Origin: Amoebophrya sp. A120
Lineage: Eukaryota; Sar; Dinophyceae; Syndiniales; Amoebophryaceae
Length of the DNA: 64,000 nucleotides
Assembly: GCA_905178155.1 (NCBI GenBank)
Contig: CAJINV010000014.1
Coordinates: forward strand, 1,505,984 to 1,569,983
Reading direction: 5' to 3'
The notes beneath the pieces are model-generated. The model made no database searches and was not told the DNA's origin. It worked only from the letters and a program-made list of their open reading frames with translations. The translations under genes and the position numbers were made by a program. Shown piece by piece: positions 33,981 through 46,774 of this stretch. Numbering within the stretch: position 1 is the first letter of the stretch; each line of letters starts with the position of its first letter.

Positions 33981-36900
33981 ATGATGATGCCTGGAGGACA
34001 ACTTTCCAGGCCGCTGCTTGTCGACCATGGCGGTGTAGAGGACGATGTTAAAAACAAGATGGCTCCTTCACACTCTCGTCCGCAGTCGGGCCACCTGCAG
34101 GAGCACAGCACTTCTTCCGCCCGGAGGAACCACCAAGCGGAGGATGTTGAGCCAGACGACCTCCACCTAAAGCCATTTGTGAGCAGTTTTTCGTCTGCCA
34201 ACGAGTTCAGCGCCCTCTTCTCACAAGCCTCGCTCACCCTGCCGAAACAGGCGATTTTGGAGAATTTTGTGCACCACAACCCGTGGGACATGCTGCAGGA
34301 ATCCGTGGACTTCTACGACTTCATGGCCCACCACCGACATTTCCCGAAGGTCAAGATTCCGCTGCGAGTGCAGGCCGCGACGGTCGAGCTCGCTTCGGTT
34401 TTTTTAGATCGTGGAGCGAGCAAGTGGAGTTTCGAGGCGTCGAGTAGAAACGCAAAAACTCCAAATGCAGATGTACATGAAGAACAAGTTCTTGCAGCGA
34501 TGCACAGAGCGGGTGCAAGGCGGGATCATGAGTCAGGAGCCCCTGCTGGTAGTTCTCCTTTCCAGAAGATGAGAGGACATCGAGAAGAGCTCGACTTCCT
34601 GCAATTCTTCGCCATCTTAGAGGCCGAGGATGTCGATGGCAGTACAGAGATAGTAGAAGTAGGTCATCATGCTCACCTTCCACCGGGTAAAAGCTCTAAG
34701 ATTACGAGGGCCACCAGCAGGACGAGTCAACATGAGGAAACGCGGCCAGTTCGTACCCCTGGCCGGCTCTCATCGGTTTCCTCTTTCGGTGCTACACTGT
34801 TGAGGCGGGTTGCGAAGCTAACACAATCGTTCACAAAACCCAGCACGAACTGGAGAAGCTTTGCGGCGCAGAGGGCCAAGGAGGTTCTTTTGGAATTGCA
34901 AGAAGCGGGAAGAACAGAAGCCGCGGTACAAGTAGAAGTAAACGAATCTGCGACAGCGCCGGCGTCAACAATAGCCTCGTTATCAATAGCCCAGCGAATC
35001 CTGGAGGAAGATTTCCACTTTTGCTACAACCTCCCTGTCACCGAAGAAAATCTGCGCGCCTTTCTTTGGGCTTTACCCGGCTACGCGGGCATGTTCCAAC
35101 GGATGGAACGGCACGAAGAAGAGCAGTCTCACTCTCGACGTGGTCTACTTCGTGAAGATGGAGGTCCTCCTCGTCGTGGCTTGACATCATCACCAGAAGC
35201 ACAAGCAGCTCCCAGACTGCTTCATTTCGCCGCCGTTTTGTCCACTTTTTTGCGCTCGAGTTTGGAGCATGACAAGACGCAAATCGAGATCGAGTATACG
35301 GGTCCGGAAGATGAAGCGGAGTCCGACATGCAAAACCCGTCGGCGGTGGCTTTTTTACAACAAAACATGGCGCGGCGGGAGGCTTTGGAAACGGAGTACG
35401 AAAAGGTCACTTTGCGGTGTATCTTTGGGACGACGAATAGTTACTCAGAAAATGTTGACGGTGAGGACAGCAAGGAGAAGGAAAAACATGGTGCCGCGCA
35501 AAATAGGGCTCGTCTCGTCGCTGGCGGTAAGACAACTCGTCCTGCGAGGACACTGTTCACGCAAGACAATCTGCACGATGTACGGACGCAATTAATTCTA
35601 AAGCAGGACGAGGAGCTGGCTGGGAAACAGCTGCATACTAGCGATCTTCATGATCCTCTTTTCTGCGAGGAGGTCGTAGGGCCAAAACAAGCTGCGGCCT
35701 CCGGTCCTCGTTCTTACAGGATGGAGACTGAGGATTCATTTTCTGCAAGAAAACTTCTCGCAAACAGGGTGAGAAAGATCCAGCTCTTCACCTGTATCGA
35801 CGAGCGGGAGTGTTCCTTTCGCAGACACGCCGAGCGGGTGGGGCAGGAGTTATTCTCTTCTATTACACATCAACATGATCATGATGAAGAAGAAGAATAC
35901 CAACAAGGGCGCAATCGTGCAGCTAGACTACAAGAACCAAGATCAAGATCTCCAGACGGCGTGGTGGTGGAAACCTTCGGCGTGCCAGGCTTTTTCGATT
36001 TCCCCATCCGATACCGACCTTGTTGGGCAACTGGAGGCGGAGAACACGGAAGCGATGCAACAAGTTCTTGCGGAGGTGTGATCACCCTTGCGCCGGAGGG
36101 TAATTTACCAAAATGCGTTTTGGTCGAGGAAGAAGTTCTTGAGGGAGCAGAAGGAAGAAGTTCTTCACTCATTTCATCTACTTCGGATAGTACAAGTTCA
36201 AACTCCGGTCCTGGTCCTTCGACAAGTTCAACAAACATCTCGACGCTCGCCTCCTTGCCGGCTCCTTTGATGCTTCTACGTGCTGCCGACCAGGTCTTGT
36301 CATCCTTGTTTCCCCGCCTAAGCGCAACTCCTTATCGCGCGGAGCTCTTTGCGAAGTTTGACTTCTACGTCCACGAGGTTGCCTATGGGTGTGTCAGGAT
36401 CGAAATCGACAAAATCGAAAAATTTGTGATGCATAAAATGTAGGGCACTGGAGGCCTGTATTGGGGAGCAGGCAAATGAGACCGGTTGTAAGCCTGCTTA
36501 GGGGTATGCAATGCGATGCCAGAGTAGCACGACGGGAGCGATATTCTTTGCCCAAACAGCATGACAGACTGGATTTGGGTGGTCCCGAAATTTGTCATGC
36601 GCCGCTTGCAAACTGAGGCTCCAACTGGTATCGATTTTATGCATCACAAGTTTTTCGATTTTGTCAATTTCGATTCTGACACTTCCATATTGCCGGGTTT
36701 TGTCCGGTCCGGAGCTTGCTCGTGTCCGCGGTTTTGTTCCCGTTTTTCTTCTTCAACTTGTGCCTGGTGTGCTGCTTCCCGGATTGGCGGAAAAAGGTCG
36801 TGTCGGACTGGTTTTTTCACAAACTATGACAATGCACAACTCCCCCTTCCCCTCATTTGTCATGCAAAATACCAAATCCACCCCTTGCCTCTTGGCACTG

Positions 36901-39900
36901 TTTGCATGGCAAGTTCTGGGAGCCCAAATAGCACTACACTCCAGTGAAAATTTGTCATGCAAAACCGGCACTCTTGCTGATGCTTGTACTGCCGCTCATG
37001 CAATACAAATGAGGGGGAGGGGGAGTTGTGCACTCTCATACAAACTTTTGAAGATTCCGAACGGGGAGTTTCCGCCGGCGGGAGATGTGGATCATCACGT
37101 TGAAGTTGTGGATCATCAAGAGGAAAGTGCTGTATTTCCGAAGATAAGTGGTAAGAACGTGAACGAGGAGAACTCGCCTTCTACAGTGTCATCACCATCA
37201 CGACTGCCTCCATCTATTCTAGCACAACCAGGATCTGCCATGCCGAAAACGCGCCTGAAAAGGCCTCTCCCCTACACGAACGAGGAAGCTGCGGTGCGGT
37301 TGGCGCGAGTTTTCAACAACATTGGTGGTGGGAAGAGGATTTTCGGAGATGAGGATGAAGATCATGAAGCAGATACTGTTCTTGCTGCTCCAACATCTTC
37401 ACAAGCACCATCAGCAAAGCAGAAACAGCAAGACAAAAAATTTCACTTGATTTTCGTCCTCGGGCACGGGTCTCGCACGGTGAACAACCCCTTCGATGCT
37501 GCCCACAATTGCGGTGCCTGCGGTGGCCGCGAGGGCGGGCCGAATGCGCGTTTGTTCTGCTCGTACGCGAACGACAGGGAGGTCCGGGAGATTCTGCGCA
37601 GCAAATTTCAGATTTCCATCCCCGACTCCTGTCTGTTCGTTGGCGGCTACCACGACACGAGCAGTGATTTTGTGGAGCTGTTCTCGGAAGACCTTTATTT
37701 GCTACTTGACGAAAGTTGTAAGACGGATGCGGGAGAACGAGAAGTGGAACAACTACGAGACGCCGGGCTGGTGCCGGATGTTGCTGTACCTTTTGAAGCA
37801 GGAGTAGCTTCTGATCTAGTTCGTATTACGTCAATCCAGAGAACAATCGCCCTCCTGCAAACTCATTGGCTGCTCGAAACGCGGAGAAGGAATGCACTGG
37901 AGCGCGTCGCGCGTTTCGGCCCGGTAGAGAGCGTGATTGCGACAAAAGCCGAAGCCCTACAGCACGTCCAACAGCGCGTGGAGGACCTGGGGGAAGCGCG
38001 GCCGGAGCTCGGGCACGCAACCAATGCGGCGATCGTGATCGGGCGCTATGGATTGCAAAAATGTCTGGGTCTGGAAGATTCTTACACTTGTCACGCACTT
38101 TTTGCATGAGCCACGATGTCTGTGATCCAGACCCTAGCAATACTATACAGATTTTTTGAGGGCTTCTTGATGCCTATTTCGCATGACAAATGCATTCTCA
38201 GCGTAGCACAAATCGCATTCCCTTTGGTACTCATGCAATACAGATTTTTTTGGAATCCAGACGCAGCATCACAAGTTGCATTCTTCCAGACCCAGACATT
38301 TTTGCAGTTGATAGGCGCCGGGAGCTGACGAAAGACAAGTTTTTCGCCAGACGGATTTTATCCAGGAAAAAACACCCATCCACATCCAATTTGTCATGCA
38401 AAACACGTATAAGATCCTGTGTCTGTCATGCAAAAAATGGATGGGGATGGGTTTTTTTCTGTGGATAGATTTTCCTGGTTTCCTACGACCCACAAAACGA
38501 CGATGCTCTCGGAACGAATTTGGAAACGCTACTCACGCCCGCGATTATCGTCTGCAGCGGAATCTCCCTGGAGTACCTGTTCAGCACGACGGACGGGGGC
38601 GCGGGCACAAAGGTGCCCATGAATTTGGTCGGCATGTTCGGGGTACAGCAGGGGGTGAGCGGGGATCTGATGCCCGGGCTGCCGACGCAGATGACGGAGT
38701 GGCACGTGCCAGTGCGGGCGGTTTACGTCGTGGATGGGAAGGTAGAGGCGGTGAAGGCGGTGTTGGCGAGAAAACTGAATTTGAAGAGAATCATCGAGAA
38801 CAACTGGGTGCGGTTTTTCGTGCGGGACTTCGAGACCGGGAAATTCTACCGGCAGCAGGAAAGAGGGAAATGGGTCGAAGTAGAGGTTGGAGGTGCTGGG
38901 GAGGAGAAAGAGCTAAATTTGCAGCCCGTCCACGAAGACGTTGTGGAACTACACGGGCATCAGCAGGAAGATGGTGTTGGCGGCCAGCACAGCGGCAATA
39001 CTTCTAGGCATAAGCATACAGGAGCTTCAATATTAAACAATCCGCCCGTGCTGGCCCCGGACTCCTCGGACTTCATCAATCGAAATAATTCAGAGGTGGA
39101 AAACGAAAAGAACTTCAGCAAGGCGGGAAGCGAAAAAAACCTCTCCTCGACAAAACACCTTTTCAATGTGGACAGCAGCACCGCACTTCTGGATGACCCG
39201 CCGCCCACACTGTCGACGGTGTCCACGGCGGACACTCTGATTGGGAACGGAGGAGGCGGGAACTACACTAGCACCGCACAAGGAGCTCCTCTCGTCGTGG
39301 TGGAACTAGCGACACCGCTGCACAAAAAGCTGGCGGATGTGGAAGAAGTTGAGGTTGTAGCTGCTGATGTAGTACTACTACAAGAAGGTGGACTTCCAAC
39401 GTTCAAGAACCGAATCGCGAGAACCCTGACCTACGTGCCAGCATCGGAGCAGATCCAATATGTCCGCACGTTGGTACATGGCGAACGGACTGCGTTCCTT
39501 GCGTCTCTGTTAGTCGGACTTTGTAGTACAGCGTTTGGATTCATCTACAAGGCGGCCGGTAATAGTTTTCTTGGTTCAGACGTTGAGTCGACGTCTCCCA
39601 TGGAAAAGATCGCAGCAGGGCAGAATGCGGCGGCGCCAGCACGGGAAAATCAAGCGGTTCCGGTTGCAACCAGTGCCAGAAGTAGTGCCAAAATGTTTTT
39701 GACAGACACGGCATCTGGTGCTTCAACGAGCACTAGTAGCGACTCCACTATCTTCTTCTTCAAAGACCTCGTCTACCTCGGTTTCAACCTGCTCGGGATT
39801 TTCACGATCTGCTTTTCCAGACGGTACCTCCACGGCGACTTTTTGTTTTCGCGGTTTCTCCTCCTCTCCGCATTCATGCTGGTCGGGTTCGATTGTTTGG

Positions 39901-41852
39901 CTTATAATCATCTTCCGGTAGATTCATCTAGCACAACTAGCAGCATCGATAGTACAATCATCGGAGGCGGACTTAATATGGAAGACAGCTCGCAACCGAC
40001 TGCGTCAACTACTACTACTCTGGGTTTTTCCCTGCTCTCCTACACGTCTATCTTCCTGATCGGAGCCTACAACGACCGGCGAGTAGTTGCCGAGAGCGCC
40101 ACTTTCGTTTTCTTCGTCTACTGCGTCTCGGAGCTGTGTTTGTTTCTCGCGATGACAAGCGACGGTTTTTACAAAAAAGACAACGGGCCGCTTCCCACGT
40201 TCGGTCGTGAGTCACCTTCAGACGTAGGAACAGTACACGGCGGTGACACGACATTTTTGACGACATCATCATCCTCATTCCAAGCGGTCCTGCTCGTCCT
40301 TGCCGCAACCCTGAAGACCTCCCAGTTCCCCTTCACCGAGCTGTTCCCCCGCGCGATGGAGGGGCCGTCGCCTTGCTCCGCGATTGGGTATGCGGTCTTT
40401 TCCGCCCATTCTGGCCTTGTCCTGCTCATCGAGCTGAATGGTCTCTGGATCAACAGCAAAGTGGCGGTTTTTCTACTGCTCCTCATCGGATCCGCAACGA
40501 TGTGCACGGCAACCGTCTCTGCGCGTCTCCGGGCCGACCGGAAGGGATCACTCGGGTCTGCGATCGCGGCCAGTGTCGGCGGACTGTACGTTGTACTTGC
40601 TGTATTGGCAGCTGGGTTTCATCATCTTCTTGACCACGGAAATGTTGAAATGGCAGCATCAAAAACTACTACCGGACCACGCACAGGAGGTGCACAATAT
40701 CAAATCTTGCACCCCTCCCCAACATCCTCCTCGTTTGTTTTGTTCTTAGCCCTGGCTCACGCTACTTTCCGGTGTATCCAGTTGCTATCAAGTGCAAAAA
40801 TGTCTGGGTCTGGAAGAGTGCGCGACTTGTCACGCTGCTTTTCCATGGCCCATGAGGTCTGGAATGCAGGACCTACCATGACAGATTCTGTGCGATCTCT
40901 CTCATGCCTATCCTGCATGAGAAACTCCCTCCCCACTTGGTCAAAACTGGACGACTTTTGGCAATCATACAACACAAATTTTTGCATGCTTCAGATTTAG
41001 CATGACAAGTTACCACCTTCCAGACCCAGATATTTTTACATTTGATAGTTGCTCCGGGCGCACAACATCATCCTCGAATACCACCAGTGGCGTGCGGCCA
41101 TGGGCCGGGGAAGGCAGTTCGCGAAGTTGCAAAATGAAAATGATGCACGAGCAGATAGAGCAGCAGCAGCTGCAGCACTTGATAATCAAAAGGACGATCA
41201 TGCTGAGATGAATTACTCCACCTCCTCCGCTGCCGACAGCATCATGCGGCCGACATTTCTGCCTCTTTCCACCAGCTTCCGCTTCTACTGGCGTTGCGCG
41301 AAACGGGGTTGCGGTAGTGACGTCACAGAACTGGTGTTGAGCGGGGTAATCGGGAACTTCTGTCGAGTGGTGAAAACTTGCGTGGTCGCTACTGTGGCTA
41401 TTTGCAACAGAAGTCAAACAGAAACAAGTCGAAGTACTAGACAAAACACACTGCAGCGGAGGTTCCTCCTCGCAATGGAGGCGATCCAAGAGCCGTGGCA
41501 GCGAAACCGATTTCAGTGCCAGTATGCTGCCGTCATTATTTTCCTTGTCCTCATCGAAGTTTTGAAACGACAGAGCGCTGCAGCGTTTCTTGATGATACT
41601 ACAACAACATCAACTATTGCATCTGCAGCGCATCACGTATCATCAACATCTTCCGTGTCAACATCATCTTCCTCTCTTTCTGACATAATTTTTAAAAGCG
41701 GTGGTGGCGCTGTGCTACTTGTTTTGACCCATATTTTCATCCCAGTAGTTCTGTTGCGATTTGTGTTTACCCACGTCTTGCACGCGAGGAGATTTCGGCA
41801 TAGCGATAACGTCAGTGCACAAAAATTGACACAGATAAAAAGTGGTCGCTGA
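33981..41852 (+). CDS. DabA (DUF2309)-DabB/NuoL-like fusion, putative inorganic carbon transporter
   Basis: Exons 33981-36383, 36695-36824, 37046-38046, 38319-38358, 38473-40785 and 41053-41852 total 6687 nt, or 2228 aa. The DabA part has LPKQAILENFVHHNPWD near 90, TCIDERECSFRRHAE (Cys605, Asp607), GHGSRTVNNP (His985) with NCGACGG (Cys1000), RRIFLVSYDP and GLPTQMTEWHVPVR. All four expected zinc ligands are present, and His-Cys spacing is 15 as I recall for bacterial DabA. The same exon continues into about 12 hydrophobic segments with the proton-pumping-type signature LKTSQFPFTELFPRAMEGPS near 1806. In bacteria DabA and DabB are separate proteins that together accumulate bicarbonate. Low-complexity inserts expand both halves. 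All five introns are introners. Function here is inference from motifs. Confidence 0.85.
36384..36689. mobile_element. introner, family D, in DabA-DabB-like gene
   Basis: Termini TATGGGTGTGTCAGG and TCTGACACTTCCATA, with CGAAATCGACAAAATCG mirrored internally. Perfect duplication TTGCC at 36379-36383 and 36690-36694. The join reads GTT GCC GGG TTT. Confidence 0.92.
36825..37040. mobile_element. introner, family G, in DabA-DabB-like gene
   Basis: Inverted termini include GCACAACTCCCCCTTCCCCT against AGGGGGAGGGGGAGTTGTGC. Perfect duplication CAAAC at 36820-36824 and 37041-37045. Only member of its family in the window. It has the shared ATTTGTCATGCAAAA core twice. Confidence 0.92.
38047..38313. 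mobile_element. introner, family B, in DabA-DabB-like gene
   Basis: Termini TATGGATTGCAAAAATGTCT and CAGACATTTTTGCAGTTGATA. Perfect duplication GGCGC at 38042-38046 and 38314-38318. The join reads GGG CGC CGG GAG. Confidence 0.92.
38359..38467. mobile_element. introner, family A, in DabA-DabB-like gene
   Basis: Termini TATCCAGGAAAAAACACCC and GGGTTTTTTTCTGTGGATA. Perfect duplication GATTT at 38354-38358 and 38468-38472. A 40-nt exon separates it from the family B copy. The join restores the DabA motif RRIFLVSYDP. Confidence 0.93.
40786..41047. mobile_element. introner, family B, in DabA-DabB-like gene
   Basis: Termini TATCAAGTGCAAAAATGTCT and CAGATATTTTTACATTTGATA. Perfect duplication GTTGC at 40781-40785 and 41048-41052. 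The join reads CAG TTG CTC CGG. Confidence 0.92.
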
Positions 41853-42626
41853 GCAACCGACGTCAATTGTAGCGACATGTTGACGACTACGATTTCTTCC
41901 ATATTAATTTGTGTCCTTGTAGAGTCAATTACACAGAGCAACATATGCAAATCTCTCTTGGGAACCAAGAGCATACTACACAAGCCGACCGCAGAGAAGT
42001 TTCTTGCACATGGATCCACCAAATGTCTAATGTCATACTGCGCATCACGTGATGACGCGTCGACTGCCGACGTATAATTTGCAGAGGTCTCGAACAACTC
42101 ATGGATGATTTCGTAATTTTTTTGATTTGAGGAAAACGAAAACAAAAGCAAAAGCCCGAAGATTTATTTGATTGGGCGGACGCTTTATTGCAAAGACATG
42201 ACTCCTACACGACATCATTGTCATACATTCGTTTCAGAAGCTGGCATACTAGTGTGTCGGTGTCCCTCCCTGCTTGTAGCAGTACATGGTCAACACCCTG
42301 AAGACCTCGAGGGCGTTCGTGCTGTGTCTGTGCCCACCTATCGTGCAGGAGTTGTGCAGCAAGTCAGTCTTCCGGAGTCACCAGACGCTGAGCTGGGCGG
42401 CACGACAATTCTCTTGGGAGGAAATATCAGGAGCGGAAATGGAAAAAAATGTTGTTGCTCCTCCTTCTTTCAGAGAGAGTCCTCGTGAGCAGAGATTGTT
42501 CAGACACAAGATCCAGACAACAATAGTTAGAGTTTGTCGTTTTCCGAGTGCCAACGAGGGGTTGTCTATACCGAACAGCTACAGTCCTAAAGATAGTTTC
42601 TTTCATCGCGCCATCCTTAGCATAAA
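41853..42626. other. intergenic
   Basis: No supported gene. Overlapping frames at 42168-42831 look random, and the longest runs through the start of the next gene in another phase. Confidence 0.4.
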
Positions 42627-45576
42627 ATGCCCGAAGCGACGCGCAAGCCGTCTTTCTCCGCTCCTGTGGAGCCGGCGTTTTCCGTCGATCCCGCGGACCT
42701 ACACGACGCCGTTGTCACCGCAACCAGGAAGGCGCTCCCAAACCCAACCCGCGACCGAAACTTGGTCGATACGGTGGCGCTGGCGACCAAACTCGCTCTG
42801 CAAAAGGTCGTGCCTGCGCAGAAGGTACTAGTAGCACAGGCGAGCAAACTTGTTCAGGCTTAACCTCAAGCTGCACACAAGTGACGTTGTACATGCAAGT
42901 CTAGTGGATGTCCTCAATGCTCATCTTCATTATGCTCATGTTGTCAACAGACTCCAATATCAGTACCAGTTCAAGCAACTGTGTCCTTTCCTGCTACTTT
43001 GATGTTCTTGTCCCCAACAACATGTAGCTCATGCAAATTGCAATTCCAATTGCCGACGAGGACGCAAGAAAAAGTTTCAAATAACAGCCCGCTGCCTCCA
43101 AAACGGCAGTCGGTGTTGCTCCCACAACTGCTGCTGCACCCCGCACCTCTGCACCGCCGCAATCCTCCAACACCGCCACGAAGTTGCAGAGCCAGCTGCA
43201 GAAATTACGTTTTTCCTACTTCCGCGAGTTGACGGAATTGCGGGACAGACTCCGGGACGAGAAGCTCGTGGACGCTGTGAACAGTTCGAAGAATGGCAGC
43301 CACGACGTGCCGGTGTTTTTCGACCCGACGGCTTTTCTGGATGACGTTCCGGACGAAGTGAAAGACCATTTGGAGGACGTGGTGTATGAACTGCAAAAGT
43401 ATCTTACTCGTTCTCGTACAAATTGCATATACAAATTTTCTCATCATGAGAAACGCAATTTGTAATGCTGTTTTACCTTAGGAAGAAGATTTGTCATGCA
43501 TATTTGCAATTAGATCGAGTGCGATACTTTTGCACAGGATATGGTCTTGGAAAAGACGAAACTGCTGCTCTTGAAACACTCGCGGGAAGATACGCTGAGG
43601 ATCAAGAAGCAAGATCAGCAGATGTAAATTTGCGGTTAAACTTCCATGTTTCCAAATGCAATTGAAAAAATGAAGGCTACTTCCATCTTGTTCTTTTTTG
43701 TTTCACTACTTATCGCCACGGGTTGAGCCATTTCGTAAGAAAAATGTGTGGAAATCTAAATCAAAATCACCGCAGCGCTGAGCTTCTCGCAGAAAACTCG
43801 CAGTTAAAAGAGCAGATCGAGGAGCAGAAAGCCCGGGTCCACAACGAGTATGAAGTGGCAGCCTGCAGCAATATTCCACGTCGTTCCCTCGTCGGTCTCA
43901 TTTGTGGTCATGCAAAGATGAAAGAGGAAATGGTATGGAGTTCGAAGTCCAACATCATTAGACCTAGTTCTAGCTGCACTTTGCATCGCGAACCCCATCT
44001 ATCGTCCTCACCTCCATCAGCACACGGGCAAGCAGGATGCTGCTGCAGCATGGCACGATACTAAGTTGGCATGCAAACACGACAGTGTAGTCCCGTGCTT
44101 CTGATTGCATCCCTGCTGCAATCATCTAGACAGGGGAAACATAACAAGACGTGGAAATTTTGCATCCTGACACCGAGACCGTGAAGCTGAAGATGAATGT
44201 GGACGAGTACAAGGAGCGCGAAATCCAGTACAAGAAGCGACTCGCCAGTCTCGAGCAGAGCTACAAGAAGTCCTACGAGGAGCTGGAGCAACAGCACAAG
44301 GACCAACTGGACGGCTTTGCCAAGGAGATTCTGCTGATAAAACAACAACAGGAGAATACGACTTCGACTACTTCGGCAACATCCGACGTGCGAGAAAAGA
44401 AACCCAGCAAGTCGAGTGATACTTCTCTTGGGCAAGTACTCGAGGACTTTAGTGAAAACAGCGAAGAACAATCTTCCAGCAGCTTCACAAATATCTCACC
44501 AGCAGCTAGAACCACACCATCGTCCGAAGTTGTACAGCCACACCCATCTGCCTTCAACATCCAATTCTCTGCCAAAGAACGGGAACAACACCTTGTCGAC
44601 TCTCAACTCGCGAAAGAGAACGAGCTGCTAAAGCAGGAGGAAAGCGAGCTGAGTAAGGAATTGGAGCAGCTGCGGTCTGATATGCAATACAAATTTCCAT
44701 CTGTTGTAGTACGAGTAGCACAAAACGCATCACAATTTCGAGTTTCGCCAACTTACAGCATGATACCACTTGTCATGCCGAATAGGATGGAGAGAACATG
44801 AAACAAAAGTTTTGCCATGCAGAAACCTCCGCATTTGTGTATCTCCGTGTACTACTGGAAATTCACTGTGGATATCGGAGAAGGAAAGATTGAGGACGAA
44901 ATTAGCGACGTTGGAGATGATCCAGGTGAACAAGAAAGAGTCAGGTAGTTTTGGAAATAAAGACAAAATAAAGCCGAAAAATCTCTTCGAACAGCAGTTA
45001 CAAGCGACGCCGGAGCTGGTGCTACAGGAGATGCAGAAAGAACAAACAGGTGATATTTTTGACGAGGATGCTGATGCAGCAAGAAGATCAAGATCATCAA
45101 TTGGCTGCACAAAGAGCAAGAATTCGACTTCGCCAAGCAAAACATCAGGTGGAGAACAACCAGCAGCATCTACTTCTTCAGCGGTTCTTAACATCGATTT
45201 GGACAAAATCAAACTGCCGGAGAAGTCCTACAAGGAGTTTCTTGGCCGGCGATACAACCCAAACGCACCCATTCCTCCTTCCGGGGTCTCGTCCGCAAGC
45301 ATTGCAGGGAGCCCACCGTCCTCTTCTCACGGAAGTACCCGATTTCCCTCTCCGTCAAGTGTGTCATCCAGTAAAAGCAGCTCACCACCAGGACCACCGG
45401 GGGGAACAAGCAGCGGTAGCGGAAGCAAAAAAGCGACAGCGAAGGTCGTTGCTCCGAAAGAGCCGTCGACGGCAAAGACAAAGGGTGTGGAATCCAAAAT
45501 GGTGATTTCGCGGCACTCATTGCTGCGCCGAAAAACTGCACCGGTAGGGGCGGCATTAGCGCCGCTAGCGGGGTGA
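42627..45576 (+). CDS. coiled-coil protein, unknown family
   Basis: Exons 42627-42824, 43088-43384, 43547-43623, 43776-43933, 44149-44680 and 44880-45576 total 1959 nt, or 652 aa. Introns 42825-43087 and 43624-43775 are GT-AG; the other three are introners (one degenerate). The N-terminus is Ala/Pro-rich, then heptad-like coiled coils (LRFSYFRELTELRDRLRDEK, AELLAENSQLKEQIEEQKAR, KELEQLRSEKERLRTKLATL), then a Ser/Pro-rich tail with a LPEKSYKEFLGRRYNPNAP patch and a basic end. A structural or scaffold role is likely but unspecified. A 63-nt stretch (43855-43917) bounded by GT and AG could be an extra in-frame intron. Confidence 0.65.
43385..43541 (+). mobile_element. introner, family E, in coiled-coil gene
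   Basis: Termini TATGAACTGCAAAAGTATC and GCGATACTTTTGCACAGGATA. Duplication TGGTG/TGGTC. The join reads GTG GTG TTG GAA. Confidence 0.9.
43934..44143. mobile_element. probable degenerate introner in coiled-coil gene
   Basis: Starts TATGGAGTTCG and ends GGGGAAACATA; flanks AATGG and ACAAG barely match. Removing element plus 5 nt gives GAA ATG GAC GTG GAA in frame, whereas no GT-AG choice I tried did. Internal GCATGGCAC and GCATGCAAA resemble the core. Confidence 0.55.
44681..44874 (+). mobile_element. introner, family F, in coiled-coil gene
   Basis: Termini TATGCAATACAAATTTCC and GGAAATTCACTGTGGATA. Duplication TCTGA/TCGGA. The join reads CGG TCT GAG AAG inside a coiled coil. Confidence 0.9.
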
Positions 45577-46774
45577 AGAAGTGCGTGGATAGTAAAGTTG
45601 ATTCCGAGTCTTCGTTTTATCGTTTGTACAGTACTAGCTGCAATCTGCATCTGAAAAAGCAACGAACTTCTACTACGCCGGAATTTGAAGATACTTACTT
45701 AATTCTGTTAACGGAGTTGTAAATCCCGACTACTTCGTTCTTTTCGTTTCAAGAGGCCTCTCGCAATATTAGCGATATTACAAGTCTACACTTTAGCTTT
45801 ACAACAACATCAGCTATTTTTTACAGTACTGCCTACTACAAGTACAACAAGGAGATCAGGAGTAGCTTGATTAACAAGTTCTTTTTTTTTGGAACCGTAA
45901 CTACCAACACAACACGATGAAAACGTGCGCAAAGCCGTACCCTCAACATGATTTTTCGCAGCTCTTGGCGTTATCTTCAGAAGCAAATATTCGTCCCCCG
46001 AGGAGAACTTCAGAAAATAGAAGAGCGCAGATCGGTCCTTCAGCCGGTACTAAATTGAAGAAAAAGAAAAAGACACGACGTGGCCACGGTGCAGAATATG
46101 GCTCCCGCTCATCTCATGTTGCAGACAAAGCAGGCTAGTTTGTAGTGCTTTTCATTTTTGAAGAAGATTCAAGATTGTAATTGTATACGACACAGACGGT
46201 CGAATTGTTTCATACTTGCTTAAGTGCAGTAGCAGTCTCGCTCTCCTGAAAAAATGTTGCTGACTCTGTGTAAGGTAATTTCAAAAGCTTCTTCTACGGT
46301 GAAGTTCTTCTGTTTGTAAAAACTGGAGGCACGACTGAGATCAGGAAGATCAGCTGGATCTGCAATCGAGGTTCAAACACCTTCGACAGGTCCGCAAATG
46401 ATCGGAAAACAGTACGTTGTAGAGGAAGAAGGATCGTCAATTTGAACGATGGAAGACGACGAGATCAGATGTTGAAAAGATCCAGAAATAACTGACGACA
46501 AGAAAGAACAAGTAGAGCACGGCGATGCTGCTCAGGATCCCTTCTGCTCCAGTAACGTATGTTTATTCCACCGTTGTATAATCACGACTTTGTATGCGTA
46601 TGGTTACATCATCGATTTCCACCAAGCCACAATTCTGCTTCGATGGTATGAACAGCATTGATGACATTCAGCTTTAGAAGGACGAAGAAATAGAAATTGA
46701 AATGCATTGATTGAAACATCCGTTGTACTAGAAGTATTTCCGGGCGGCGGTGGTCAGAAAATATTTCGACTAAA
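45577..46774. other. intergenic with one weak small frame
   Basis: A 73-codon plus-strand frame at 45917-46138 (basic, ending HVADKAG) is the only candidate and has no recognised family; it could be a small gene. The rest shows nothing I can name. Confidence 0.35.

Noticed and set aside
33981-41852. Bacterial contamination as source of the DabA-DabB-like gene
   Set aside because: Five introners of the same families as the neighbouring eukaryotic genes interrupt it, and its low-complexity inserts match local style.
42286-42831. 181-codon plus-strand frame before the coiled-coil gene
   Set aside because: Overlaps the start of the better frame at 42627 in another phase and shows no recognisable pattern.
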